Assembly: GCA_903813345.2 (NCBI GenBank)
Contig: CAIIXF020000010.1
Location: forward strand, 36,135,425-36,199,424
DNA from: Owenia fusiformis
Lineage: Eukaryota > Annelida > Polychaeta > Sabellida > Oweniidae
Length of the DNA: 64,000 nucleotides
Reading direction: 5' to 3'
Below are positions 35,432-59,073 of the stretch, in pieces; position 1 is the first letter of the stretch, and each line of letters begins with the position of its first letter. The notes under the pieces are model-generated. The model saw only the letters and a list, made by a program, of their open reading frames with translations. It had not been told where the DNA came from and did no database searches. The position numbers and the translations under genes were made by a program.

Positions 35432-37394
35432 CTTCATCAGAAAAGATTCCATTGTTGGATGTACAGTCCCCACGAGCATGTGTTTCGTGTCGCAGCGATG
35501 TAGACTTCGGAAGCAATATATACTTTTGTAGCAATATATTGTTGGATATTAAACTTAAATATACTTGATTATGTAAGTCATAAACAAACGAAGTCCTTCA
35601 GTGTTTTCACTTGCTAGTATCTGAGACTAACATAAAACGATGACAAAAATCATGTAATCTTCATCTATAGACTGAGCATTCCCGAATAGATACTATGTAT
35701 TCAATGTTTTTTTTAAATAGAAGGTGCCCACTCATCCGATAATACTTCATAAAGGCGTTGTGCTCATCTACGTAAACATATTTTTAGAGGTCATAAAAGT
35801 TAAAAATGTTGAATTTCAGTTTTTAACATCCTGGTCTAGAAAACAATTTATGCTAACTTCAAATTAACTTTTGAAATTTTCTAGCAGACACAAGGTTCAT
35901 AAACATTTCTCAAGTATCACTGGTCGGTATCAAGCGGAGGTTGCGCGGGAGGTTACAGCCGTCACCTTCGTATTTAAGATGGCGGACGGAAAGTGTCGAT
36001 TTTGAGATTTTTAGTTTTCATCCTGGCAATTAACGACATGAAAGTTGACGTAATACTTCGATATTTGAATTAAACCGGGCTTATATGACATGGAAACTTT
36101 AGAGTATGATCACTTGTTCCATGGGCATGCTTTCCAAAATTGTCATTTGTCACATTTAAAATACTTGTTATATTTTGTCAGCTAACAAATGGTTTGTTAT
36201 GTTCTATTGCTTGATTACTATTTTGTCACTCTCAAAACACTTGTCATTCAGATGAATGTGCATGTTTGTTAGCATAATTTGTCACATTCGTTCATTTTTA
36301 AATAACCCAGTCACATTTTTATGGACTTCCATTCCATTCCTAAGCAGGTAAAACTGGATACTACGGGTAAAGTAGATCATATTGTCGCCTCACACGAACC
36401 CTTCAGATTTTTATCAGTGAAAGTACCACGCGTGAGTACTTGAAAAATTGAAAGATCACGTGTATGAAACAAAACCCCAAACCATAGAAGACAAAAGTGT
36501 CGACCTTGTAAATACACAGACCACTGTCAGCATCCTTCCGTTGACCAAGTCAACGTTCATATTGATTCACTCTAGTCATTTGTATTACAGAAAAGGTACT
36601 TCTGAGTAATGAGTACTTCTGAGAAACGACCTATGACTGTGTTTACTTTAAAGGCTTCATTTCTTTGGTGAGATTATTATAGTTGAACTTTACATAAATC
36701 AACAACAATTAATAATTCATTGTATTGCATTTTATTTTCATAACAAATCTACATACTATGCAGATATGCAAAAAGTATAATATATTAAACTTGTTTTTGT
36801 ATTTTTATGATTTTTGATGACCCCATTCCAATGGCAAAACTACATTAAATATTGAATTGCATTATAAACTGAAGAAAAATCAGAAATTATAAAGATATAA
36901 ACATATATATATTCAAACATCATCACAGCTGCATTAAATATCAAGCAATACATATATCCCTTAGATTTGGGACAACCCAGTCTAATATTACCAAATCTAA
37001 ACCTTTCAGCACTTCACCCCTACATTCAAATGAACACATGCCAAGTATTTAAAAGTAATAACTTCCATTTGCATTTTTCAACAAATATGGGGTCCATATT
37101 GGAAAAATACATGTTCCCATTATGTATATGCCTCTGCATTTAAAAAAAAATGTGGCCCAGAAATTGAAGCATTCATAAATGTTCCCAAAACAGGTATGTA
37201 CCTCTGTATATTAAATATATTTAATCATTTATATTTATAGGGAAAAAATAACTGATTCCCTCAGTATCAATACTGCAATAGGACTTCTTGACTATACACA
37301 AGTATAGTATTAACTCTCCAAATTGTTTTGTAACTTTGCCAAATTTCTCTTAACCAGTTTTTAATACTAATGCTGTACATGTTTTAACCCTTAA
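35432..37394. other. Gene-free region
   Basis: No gene recognised. A segment near 35,935-36,000 is less AT-rich and contains AAGATGGCGGAC, the type of YY1-like or Kozak-like motif seen near promoters. Only nine codons follow before a stop. Confidence 0.4.
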
Positions 37395-38226
37395 AGGCCC
37401 CATATAAAGTTTAAACCACTTTGGCTTATATTGTAGTCTTACCCAATGTTATCAAAGTGTGATATGTGAAACTTTTTTTTTAAATTTCAAAAAGTGTTTT
37501 TTGATAGACTTTTTGTTCCAAAATTTGTGAATTTATTTAAAACCAACTTTTAGAGGTCACTCATATCTTCTAATTAGCCATAATTCATACCAATGTATAG
37601 CAATCATCCTCCCATGTTTTTTGCCGAAAAAATTAAGAAAATCGGTTCATAAATAAGCGAGAAATGAACTTATCAGTGCATGAAAATGGTTCTGAGAAAA
37701 ATGCATTTCAAAATTTTAGTTCTCATAGAAACCAATGGTACAATGATATCTAAAACATAATTTATTCTTCCTTTTAACCTGGTTAGACAATCAACATTGG
37801 TTTTTTATGAAGTCTAACATATTAAAAAAAGATTGACATCGAAAAAAAAATTTCAATTTTTTTCAAAAAGTTATTGGTACCTTAGTGACATCACTAATGT
37901 TTCAAAATATTTTTGATATGCTAAAACATTGAAGTGGCCCATTAAATATGGCATTTTATTATTGAAATAGTGTGTCCTTTGTTCAATCTTTGCATTGGTG
38001 TTAAAAAGATGATCTTTTTTGAAATGCATTAAGAAATATTTGATGATTAAGAAATTTCAACTTTTTTTGAAAAATGGCAGGAAATTTGAATATTTGAGAA
38101 ATGAAATGCTCATAACTTTTTTTTCAAAAAATTTTTTTTGTTCAAAAATCTCTAAAATCACTTTTTAAGTCCTGACAAATAGTAAATGAATGATAAAAAA
38201 ATATTTTCAAACTTTAGACGGGGACT
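37395..38226. mobile_element. 832-bp MITE flanked by TTAA
   Basis: The left end AGGCCCCATATAAAGTTT and the right end, inverse of AGTCCCCGTCTAAAGTTT, are each bordered by TTAA (37,391-37,394 and 38,227-38,230). The ends differ from those of the 34,346 element, so this is a second TTAA-target family. Interior AT-rich and non-coding. Confidence 0.65.
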
Positions 38227-38349
38227 TTAAAAGGCTATCCAAAGAAGCATTGTTCAATGACATCATAGTCGTAGAAGACTTACTACTCCAAAAGTAAGAG
38301 ACTTTTTCTGACTCAAATACTGAACAAAATACACAGCCATCACTTGAAA

Positions 38350-38628
38350 TTCAGTATATCCATTATTTCATTGAGGTTTCTGTTGTGATGACCTTTTGAT
38401 AACCATTCCACTAGCCTAGTGTGTTCTATAAAGGTCTCTGTTGTGCTGAATCTTTGATAACTATTCCAGAAAAATGTTCTATAAGGGTCTATCCATAATT
38501 TCATAAAAGTCTCTGTTCTGCTGAACCTTTGAAAACTATTCCATCGGAGTGTTCTATAAAGGTCTATCCATTATTTCATTAAGGTCTCTGTTGTGCTGAA
38601 CCTTTGATAACTATTCCATCGGAGTGTT
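38350..38628 (-). pseudogene. Decayed tandem copies of the GLD2 terminal coding segment
   Basis: About four copies of a 76-bp unit lie directly downstream of the GLD2-like stop codon at 38,629. In gene sense each reads like the last 20 codons: AGTTATCAAAGGTTC, then ACCTTAATGAAATAATGG, then ATAGACCTTTATAG. The nearest copy differs from the coding copy by a few substitutions and a one-base indel. Farther copies are more decayed or internally deleted. They would fall in the 3' UTR. Confidence 0.8.
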
Positions 38629-41600
38629 CTATAAAGGTCTATCCATTATTTCATTAAGGTCTTTGTTGTGTTTGAACCTTTGATAACTGTTCCGGAAAAC
38701 CCTGGTTATCCTCTGGTACTGGTATTGGTCATAGACAGATCTTGAAGTGTTTGAAAGATTGAATGGCTCTGAAAAGTATCACAAGAAAATTAATGTTAAG
38801 TAAAAATGGACTACATATAAGGATTGCACTATTTGGGGTAAAATGGGGGTTCAGCTTTTGCTTCACTTAAGAAAATGGGAAGAGCTTAAATTCCATTTTC
38901 AAGGCCACTTTGAAAAGTAAGATCACACAAGTTTGCAATGTCATGACTAGTGAAAACTATGTCACACAATAAAAGGTGGTTCTAGGTATTATTCATCAAT
39001 TTCTTGCATCTGTATGTCACATACAACACAGGTTTCAAGGTTGAGCTTTGTTTATGGTGCTTCAGTATGCCAATTTGCCAAGAAATATAAGAATCTAAAC
39101 AAAAAATCATTAGTGAAAAACTGTGAAATTTATCAGTTCATCTATTTACCCTGTACACAGAGGTATTTCCAACTCCCCGGTGGACTGATTTGCACATTTC
39201 CCCGCATTGCAACACGTTTGGGTAGTGTGCTCCCCAACCGGACACTGACTACATCTCTCTCATAACTAAAACATAAAATACAAAACATTCGCTTATCTTG
39301 CACTAAAGTTAGATAAAGGGATATTTGATATTTATAATGTTCAAAGAGATCCATTTATATTAGCCAATGGCGAAATTATTGAATACATACACGGATTTCT
39401 AATGGAAAATTGGTGCTAGGCAGGCTCCCGAATCTCCATAGCAATTTATCCAAAATAATAAATATGGATATCAACATTCAAACTTGTTCAAACTTTTAGC
39501 AAAAGGAAAACTTCGACTCCAAAAAACTCTCCAAAATACATATAAAAACCACATATCACAAAGGGAGATATACATAACATAGTATAAAATAGTCATCTCA
39601 TACTATCAAAAAAGTAAAAACTCTTATAAAACAGACAGGCTACAAACTACTTACTCAAAGTCCTCTGTGTAATATTTTAGGAAGCCAAGAAAAAGTTCAG
39701 CTAGGGTCTCCTTATTCTCACTTTGGAATGTTGGGAAGTCATCGTTGAGGGATATTTTACGTATATCTTGCTCATCCTGAAACTTTTCCTGGAAAGAGAA
39801 TATACTAATAGAAATCAAAATCTTAAATGCATAAAAAGAGAAATATTATTATGATGGAAACAATTATGTAAGCTCTATCTTTAAAATTTCCAGAAAGTAT
39901 ATATACATTGCACTATATTTACATTTGGTATTTCATCTTTACCAGTATCAAGTTTTATGTTAAAATCTTTCATGAGCCTCTCCAAGGGTCAAAACATATG
40001 TGCGCACATACAAATCAAATCTAATGTCCAACTTGTTAATTATGGTACAAATGACAATGGTGATGTCACAGCGGTGAGTGGTGACAAAAATTAGAATTTT
40101 TTTAGGTTAGAGCTATCTATCAGCAACACAAGACTTCAAAAACATAAGGTCATTGTTTCCTATTTATGACTGAAATAGGCCACTGTGTAAACCTATTATT
40201 TTAAAGAGAGAAAATAACTTAACTTACAGGGTATAACTTCTGGAGACATGGCAAGACAATCGGGTCACAAGCATCTAAAGAAGAGAAGCAAACAATAACC
40301 TTGGCTATTCAAAAATGTACTGTCAAGATGGCTGTCCATTTCAAGATGGCTGCCAGCTCAAAATACTTTACAGGAAGTGAAGTCACTAACTCTGAATATA
40401 ACAGTACCGTGAAAAAAAGTTTACATCGACAAGCTCACATTTTGAATGCTATAGCCTGCATTGGATGATTTTCTAGGTATTGCATTTAAATTCAAAAGGA
40501 CCTATTCTTTAAATTTAAAAATCATTTTGTGACATAAACACATGAATTTGTCATTCAAATATACCATTGCACTTCCACACTCTACACAACATAATTTGTA
40601 TTTACATGGCATAAAGTGTACTTACAATTTGCATTTAAAGTGTACTTACACTGCATTTGAAGTGTACTTACACTGCATTTAAAGTGTTCTTACACTGCAT
40701 TTAAAGTGTACTTACAATTTGCATTTTGCAGCATACTTACACTGCATTTGAAGTGTACTTACACTGTAAAATGTGTACATATAAACAAAAATGTACTTAC
40801 ACTGCAAAAAGTGTAGCACCATTAAGACTAGGGAGTAGGATGAGATCGTTGCTTTACGGGCGTCATTTATGTCATGATGACGAGCCCATTTCTTGATCCA
40901 TAGCACCAGAGGACGAACACGCCAATCCACTGAAAAGAAGCAATTGATTTAAAGTTGTCTATATGGGAGTTCATAGTCAAGAGTGATGAGACGATGATGA
41001 TGTTTCTGTGATCGCTGGTAAACGTGTTTGCTAAAGTAAGGCATTCATTCAACTGTGACGATTTTGCATCCTCCAATCACAGGGCTTCAAAATCCAGAAT
41101 ATATTCTTTCTTTTTACCCCCTGCAGTAAGCAGTTAGCATTTCCCCGATTAAGAACTCGCAATCTGACTTTGCAATCTGAATTTGCGACAGAAATCATGT
41201 ATAAGCCATTGCGCATAATTAGATCACGTGATTCAGTTTAATCGGGCGCTTCCATATTGGTTATAGCAGGGGGAAGAAGGAGGTACGGATTCTGGATACA
41301 TGCTTAGGAGGATGCGATTTTGGAGCATCGATATTTAGACAAATGGGCAATAATATATAAAGAAGTCCCTGAACATTGTAGCACATTTTACTCTATTGAA
41401 TTATAAATATCAAAAATTCCATGAATCCTTATAGAAAAATTATGCAGATACAGAATAAGACATTTTTGTATAACTCTCATTCTGGAATATGTACTTACAG
41501 ACTTAGTATACTTTTGATGCATATATCCAAAGGAAGATAATAATTTTGCAACTTACTTCTGGAGTATGCACAGAGGAGGTGAGTGTTTCTGATCCCTGCC

Positions 41601-44600
41601 GCATTATTCACGTTAAGATCAACTTCAACCTCACTGCACATATAAGGCAAATATAGAAAGGTGAAATAAACACAAAAATACAGGGTAACTCAAAAATTTA
41701 GTCTTGCATTACCCTTTATAAAGACATTTTTTCCATAAAAAATTTAAGTTTCACTTTTTAACTGGTTATGAATAAAAGCTGTTTGTGATCTTTTTAAATC
41801 AATCATTTTTAAAAGTCATGTAAATCAAATCTTCTTGATTAATTTTATTTATTATTTTTATTAATGTTATTATGATCAAATTAATAACTTACCTTATTTT
41901 ATCTGTGAATTTTATAATTGGAACTTTGGCTTTAATCAGCTGTAGCTCTTTGATAAAACCTACAAGTAAAATAAAAAATTAATATAAAATAAAATAAATT
42001 TTGATGTTAGGAAATCATCTGCAATTTAGAGTGTTGATTGCATTTTGGACCTGTTTCAACAGATGTTTTTTACCACTTATTGTTAACAGACATATTGATG
42101 GAATGAAGATTAGCATGAAATGATTGCAATTGCAACACATTTATAGTATAATACTTTTCAAAAGGATATTCAGGTTAAAAAAATTCAGAATTTGTTTCTT
42201 CTCCTAGCCTCCACATTCTTACATATATATTTTTGGTAACATTATAATTAGGCCCCTTGATCATTTAGGTACAGAATTTCCCAACATTTTAGAATTTAAA
42301 CCCTCATATTTTAGGCCCATTTTGACCTTATTTCAATATATTCTGTTTTGTAGCAACCCTAGCTCTTGGCGGATTCATGGGCTTTCAATTAGAAGGGTAT
42401 GCAACTCTGTGTAATAACATGAGACCTTCAAAATGAGCAATGCCATGCTTCCCTTTTGTGCTAATATTTCAAAAAGTATTAGATAAATGTATATGTTTTA
42501 GTATTATTTTGAATAAAAATCAATTTTTAATATGATTAAAGCATAAAATATATTCAATCTCATGTAAAAGTGAACAAAAAAGACCAATAAGAATAAGAGG
42601 TATCAAGATGTTCTCTTCGAGTATTGCATTGTGGGTAATTATTCAAGAACACATTCCAATAAAAACATAATTTGTGGGAAAATGTTCACTTTCTGTATTG
42701 TCATAATTACAATGAATTCCATTTTTTATTAAATTATCAACATGTATGTAGATGATCATGTTTTTATTTTTGAGTTATTTCTTTAAATCATCCATAAAAA
42801 GGACGAAATAAGATTTTCTTGGAATGTGTACATTCTCCAATTTTGAAAAGCCAAAGGCAATGCTTATGTATGAAATATGGGAAGTTGCCTACCCTTCTAG
42901 TTGAAAGCCCATGGCCGATTGGACAAATTTTGAAATTTTGACGGCTATCTAATTTGTCAATTTTATCTCTCCTGGTATCAGATTGTTTTATCTAAACCAG
43001 CAGGAACTCTGAAGATCTTCGGAAGTCGTTTAAAATTGACATTTTATCCATGATTCAGTCAAGATTTTCATCAATGTTATTACGTGCAAGGTAACACATG
43101 AAAAAGGCACTGGACAAAAATCCTCAGGAATTTCCTTTTAAAAAAATTGGCGGAGACTAATTTGGCAGTTTCTATCCATCCGCCAAATTAAAATGGTTGT
43201 CAAATTATAGTAATTTACAGTATACAATATATATATTATAGTAATTTACAGTATACAATATAATGGTTCTACTTACTTAGTTTGCGAAATGCTTTTTGGA
43301 CTAATCTAAGCAGTTCTGTGGCTTCCACTTTCTGATCGATCTACAAAGAAATCAATGAAATACATTCCTTTTCAGGGTTCACAACTATGGATGAAAACAT
43401 GAATTCACAATATACCATATTGGCATTCAGTACATTGCCCAATGGGCATCTAGTTTTTCCAAGTTCATTGCCAGAGTGAAAAATGATTGCCATTGGGAGT
43501 CAGGCAGCTTTGAGTTTAAAACCATGTCCCTTTCCTAAAAACTATTATGCAAGCTTTTTTCCAAGTTCATTGCCAAGAGGGAATTATTATGCAGAATAGA
43601 TGAAAACATGATTGTCACAATTCAACACATTGGCATTAAGTCCATGACCCATAAGCAAGCTTTTTTCCAAGTTCATTGCCATGAGGGAACTATTATGCAT
43701 AATAGATGAACACATGATTGCCGCAATTCACGAATTGGCATTCTGTCCATGACCCATAAGCAAGCTTTTTTCCAAGTTCATTGCCATGAGGGAACTATTA
43801 TGCATAATAGATGAAAACATGATTGCCGCAATTCACGAATTGGCATTCTGTCCATGACCCATAAGCAAGCTTTTTTCCAAGTTCATTGCCAAGAGGGAAC
43901 TATTATGCATAATAGATGAAAACATGATTGTCACAATTCAACACATTGACATTCTGTCCATGACCCATAAGCAAGCTTTTTTCCAAGTTCATTGCCAAGA
44001 GGGAACTATAATGCATAATAGATGAAAACATGATTGTCACAATTCAACACATTGGCATTCAGTCTATTGACAAATACTACCTGTGAAAATGAAGCACCTT
44101 TGGCACTTCAAAATATTATACAATGGAATACTAATAGGCTATTAGTATTCCATTGTACACAGTATTCCATTTGAGGTTCATATTATGTATTGTTAATATA
44201 TCACAGAACATGGATGTTTTTTTCTATGAATAAAAAAAGAACATGGAAAATGTTCATATTTTGAGGTGTTTCACTTGACAGGTTTTAACTTATGATGAGT
44301 ATGTTCAATGTTCATGTATATTTTGTCATAGTGCAAAAAGCCAATATTCCTTACCTCTTTTTTGGTCAACATGAGACACATATCACAGTCGCTGGTATTG
44401 TTGCCGAATCCATTCATGGACGACCCAACTATATAAACCCCACAGTCTAAAAATGAAATTGGTCATATTTCAAAAAATGTGAAATTCAAAACAAAAAAGT
44501 AGACCATGGAATAAGCAAGGATTAAGGTGGTTTAAATAATCAAAATAACATTTATGACACCTTTACAAAAATGTCCAAAAAAACCAGCGGGCTACATTTT

Positions 44601-46925
44601 CAAAACTAAAATATCCCTGTACTGAAAATTATACATCAGTCAACCAAGCTGTCTGAAAATATGCAGACAAGAAGGCTGACATCAACATGCGAATTGTCAC
44701 CACCTAACATTTGTTACATACACCAAATGCCAACCATCGAACACCAATCACCAAATGCCGACCAATGTCCACAAAAACATTGGAGACTATAACAATATGT
44801 CACCAATATGACACCGAAAGCAAATGTTAACTTTAAGACATGCCAATAGATTTCTATGTGAGTTCAGAGGTACTTACATGGGAACACTCCTTTCAGTACT
44901 TCATATAGAGCTTGCCTAAGTGTCATTTTGCTATTATACATAGCTTCAGTCTGTTGCTTTGACACGAAGTACGTCCATATAATCTGAGAATTCTGGAAAA
45001 TCAATTATTCTAGTTGTACTTTGGATGTTCTTTCAATGGTTTGATAAATCGTATTTGAGTGATTTAACGATGTAATTCCAAGGCAGTAAATCTGACAAAA
45101 TAAAAAGAGGGGAGGTGATTTATGTTAGAAAATTCAACAAATCTGCAGATTTATTTTTCATAAGAAAAAAAACTAATAAATCACCCAATGAATAGATGTA
45201 CAGTATAGAGAAATCTGTTGGGATTTTTTAACAATTTGGTTCTTAGGTGTAAGATTTATCTAAACAGTGCAATGTCACTATAATGCAAAATTCAATCTTT
45301 TTTCTTTAAATCAAGATGTCTACATACGTACTCGTGGAATAGATGCATTCTGGGTACAACCCATATATTACCTTATCTCCTTCTTTGATCTCATTCAGTT
45401 CTATTAACTGTCTTAAATATGCTTTCTCTCTGTCAGTTTCAACGTTGTCTTCTCTTGCCCTCTTTCTGGCTGGACTTCCACTGGCATCAAGTGTTCGTCT
45501 ACAAAAAGCAATTCGTAAGAGATCACAGTGTTCTCCACAGGATTTTTTCTCATTTGGGTGTGACGTTCTCATTTTCACAATTCAGACCAAAATTGGTCAA
45601 AAAATGCCCATTTTTCATGATTTCTCTCATTTTTAAGTGGGTGCAAATGAATTTTCAAGTGGGTGCAAGTCTGTTTTCAAAATCTCAGGTGGGTGCTGCG
45701 CAGCTGGTGCAGCGACCACTTGCTTTAATGCTGGGGAGATCACTGGATCATAAAAAGGACAATGAGTCAGTCAATTTCAATGGGCACAAAATGCAACTTT
45801 TATGTTGAATATGGTCTCAAGAAAACACAAAGTTTAATGCATTAGTTTTCATTTCTTACACAAGATATCCATTGAGGATTATATTTTATGCAGAGAAAGA
45901 AATACAGGAGTTGTAAAGTGCAGTATATAAACCTTAGTGATATCAACAAAGTTATCGGCAATCTCAATATCTTACCCTTTTAAATTTCAATTTGGAAACT
46001 GCATTGTGTGCACATTAGAGAGAATTATGGTATTTACTTTAAACCCATTTGTCATGTTATGAAAATATTATTCAGTTAAGAAAAGTTTATCATGGACCCC
46101 CCTCCTCTCAGGAAAAAAGAATTACAACAATTTGTCATATTAGTCTGTGATTTAACAGCAATGAAACTGAAAGCTTTCAACTCTGATCATTTATAGTTTG
46201 TTTTGAAACATGAAGAACAAGACAATTTTGGGACAATATTTCTCCGTTACTTTTAAATGACTGTAATTTAAAATCCTCCCTCCCCCTATTAATTCCTTTT
46301 TTGCAGAAACTCACTTGACTCCTTGGCTTGCAATTGGATTTGTGTTAGGTGGTGTAATCTGGGACTTTCTCTCTCCCTCTCCTAATTGACCAAAGATTGT
46401 ATCTTTGATATTGGAGCGAACATCAACTGCAGGTGGACTTATTGGGTACTGGCGACTTCTACTGGTTAAACTATCAAGATTCCTTCCCTTTGGACGAGTG
46501 GCATAAAGATCTGAGGATGTAGAAAAGCCCACAGAAGTGCCTGGTGTATATTGTTGGTTTTGTCGCCGTGGTGCCTGTAAGAGTGTTCGTTCATGAAAGT
46601 TGTACTGTGCTTGATAGTTGACTCCATACGAGCCTCTTGGATTGGGAGTTGGCGGAGATATTCGTTGGGGACGATCATATGGATGATGGTGTGAACGCTG
46701 GTTGCCTGTGAATTCACTTTGATTCTGCGACAAATAGTCACTTCTATTATGTGGAGAGTTAATGTCCAAATTACCGGGTGCCACAGTAAAGTTCTGTTGA
46801 GGTAACCTATATGACTGCTGATTTGACTGCGTGAGAGTATAGTTTGGCAGTGCACCCTGTTGTCGCTGTTGGATCAATTGCATCGCCTGCTGTAATAACT
46901 GGGTATTCACCTGGAAGTTGCTCAT
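38629..46925 (-). CDS. TENT2: GLD2/TENT2-type cytoplasmic poly(A) polymerase (12 exons)
   Basis: Coding exons in order: 46,925-46,315; 45,498-45,372; 44,992-44,878; 44,446-44,355; 43,340-43,277; 41,959-41,893; 41,633-41,557; 40,929-40,801; 40,274-40,228; 39,788-39,655; 39,265-39,150; 38,768-38,629. All introns are GT-AG, phases close, and the product is 572 residues. Residues 1-205 are Gln/Asn-rich and probably disordered, and a basic ARKRARED patch follows. The polymerase-beta-like core shows GSSMNGFG (292-299), the Asp pair DCD (304, 306) and the third Asp in VEVDLNVNN (364). After these come RVRPLVLWIKKWA, YSLVLMVLHFLQ and the PAP-associated segment NKETLAELFLGFLKYY. Order and motifs match vertebrate GLD2 (PAPD4/TENT2), which adds A tails to selected cytoplasmic mRNAs with RNA-binding partners. 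I chose the start at 46,925 for its GCACCATGA context. An in-frame upstream start at 47,009 is possible. It is divergent from UPF1. Confidence 0.9.
40611..40805 (-). repeat. Tandem repeat of the GLD2 exon 8 splice donor
   Basis: In gene sense the authentic junction GCAGT|GTAAGTACA at 40,801/40,800 is followed by a roughly 22-bp array (GCAGTGTAAGTACACTT...AAAT). It supplies six further GTAAGT sites and one GTAAGA. Three keep the full GCAGTGTAAGT. Confidence 0.85.
41060..41322. mobile_element. MITE in GLD2-like intron 7
   Basis: GATTTTGCATCCTCC...AATCCAGAATA...ACCCCCTGC at the left is answered by GCAGGGGG...GATTCTGGATA...GGAGGATGCGATTTT at the right. Arms of about 60 bp, imperfect. Non-coding. 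Confidence 0.6.
42376..42913. mobile_element. 538-bp TIR element, CATGGGCTTTCAA ends
   Basis: Starts CATGGGCTTTCAATTAGAAG and ends with the inverse, CTTCTAGTTGAAAGCCCATG. Both sides continue inward with GGGTA(T/G)GCAACT. It lies in intron 5 of the GLD2-like gene. Joined ends without interior occur at 13,180 and 27,564. Confidence 0.75.
43210..43265. repeat. Short direct duplication
   Basis: A block of about 31 bp, TATAGTAATTTACAGTATAC followed by AATATA, occurs twice in succession just downstream, in gene sense, of GLD2-like exon 5. Confidence 0.7.
43430..44070. repeat. Tandem array, about 105-bp units, in GLD2-like intron 4
   Basis: Five to six units contain TTTTTTCCAAGTTCATTGCC, GAGGGAACTATTATGCATAA, TAGATGAAAACATGATTG and CCATGACCCATAAGCAAGC. 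The inner units are nearly identical and the outer ones decayed, the usual profile of unequal exchange. Confidence 0.85.
45499..46314. other. GLD2-like intron 1
   Basis: No conserved element recognised. The run AAGTGGGTGCAA is repeated near 45,636 and 45,657. Short frames on the plus strand look like chance. Confidence 0.5.
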
Positions 46926-47619
46926 GGTGCGTATAAATTCGATGATCTGGATTTTACACAGACGAGATAATCTACCTCCTCCTTTTGAACGACAGGTTTT
47001 TACAAACATGTGACAATTACATCCATTGTGGGTCTAATAATTCGAGATCTGAAATATAACAAAGTAATCATAAATATCATGAATAATATTTTTTTCACAA
47101 AGCATATGTTACTTGTTTTAGTTACACATCTGGGGAGATCTACTTTCACTTTCGATTTTTTCTGAAAGTGAAATAAATTCAACAGCTGTGCAGAAATTCT
47201 TCGACTTTTCAATTCAACTCTGTGTGATTATTTGACACCCAAATTGTAATTTTTTTAAATGAAAATAATCTTTTATTGTCGATTGTAAAGATCGGTTGAT
47301 TAAAGATTAAATTCACGTTACCTAAAGCACTGAAAACGTATCCGATATTCAACAGAGAATTCAACTTTTCTCTCAACTTTCCAACTTTAGAAGCCTTGTG
47401 AACTACGTCATCACAATTTGTGCTATGACCTGGAGGTGAACGAAACGTGTGTACTTGTGACGTAGAACACACTAGGAAGATGGAGAGTCGTGTCGTTGCT
47501 GGAAAACGCACACTTTGAGCTCACTTTTCACGAAAGTCAAACAATGTGAAATAACACAAGTATTATAATTTGAAAGTGAACATTCTTAGGCATAGTTAGA
47601 ACTAAAATTAAGCGTGAAA
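46926..47619. promoter_or_regulatory. Bidirectional promoter region, GLD2-like / UPF1
   Basis: The 694 bp between the two divergent start codons must hold both 5' UTRs and probably both promoters. CTACGTCA at 47,403-47,410 and its exact reverse complement TGACGTAG at 47,458-47,465 form an inverted pair of CRE/ATF-like sites. No TATA box stands out. 5' UTR introns are possible. Promoter activity is inference from layout. Confidence 0.6.
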
Positions 47620-58716
<11,097 letters not shown>

Positions 58717-59067
58717 AGTGCCCCCTACAGGGCCCCGTTGGCTGATAACGGAGTGACGACAGACACACAGACAGACACAACGAAATGTAGCAGGCAACCA
58801 ACATGCTCTCAAGGTCAAGGTCAATGCGACTAGAAGGGAAGTTCCCTATCGCCATAACAACAACAAGAAGTAGTAGATCAACAAGTGGGAACTGTTTGTT
58901 CGTTCCTAGACCTGAGCTAGGTTATTGCTAATGGTGCCTTATGGTCATCACCATCTTGGCAAAGCATGGTAGCAAAAATCAGACTGTGTGAACGATTTGT
59001 TTGTCCTCCAAATGAGAATGTTCAAAGAATTAAAATCTACAAATCGTGATGCATACATAGTACATCA

Positions 59068-59073
59068 AATAAA
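59068..59073 (+). terminator. Candidate UPF1 polyadenylation signal
   Basis: AATAAA about 350 bp past the UPF1 stop codon, the first clear signal downstream. Not proof of use. Confidence 0.5.

Noticed and set aside
35975-36003. AAGATGGCGGACGG as a gene start
   Set aside because: Only nine codons follow before TGA. It may be a promoter-type motif but is not a coding start.
45343-45808. Plus-strand open frames of 97 and 129 codons
   Set aside because: Antisense to GLD2-like exon 2 and its flanking introns. No family signature.
47209-47511. Minus-strand 100-codon frame in the shared promoter region
   Set aside because: It lies upstream of the GLD2 start without linkage to its frame, and has low-complexity composition. 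More likely 5' UTR or promoter.
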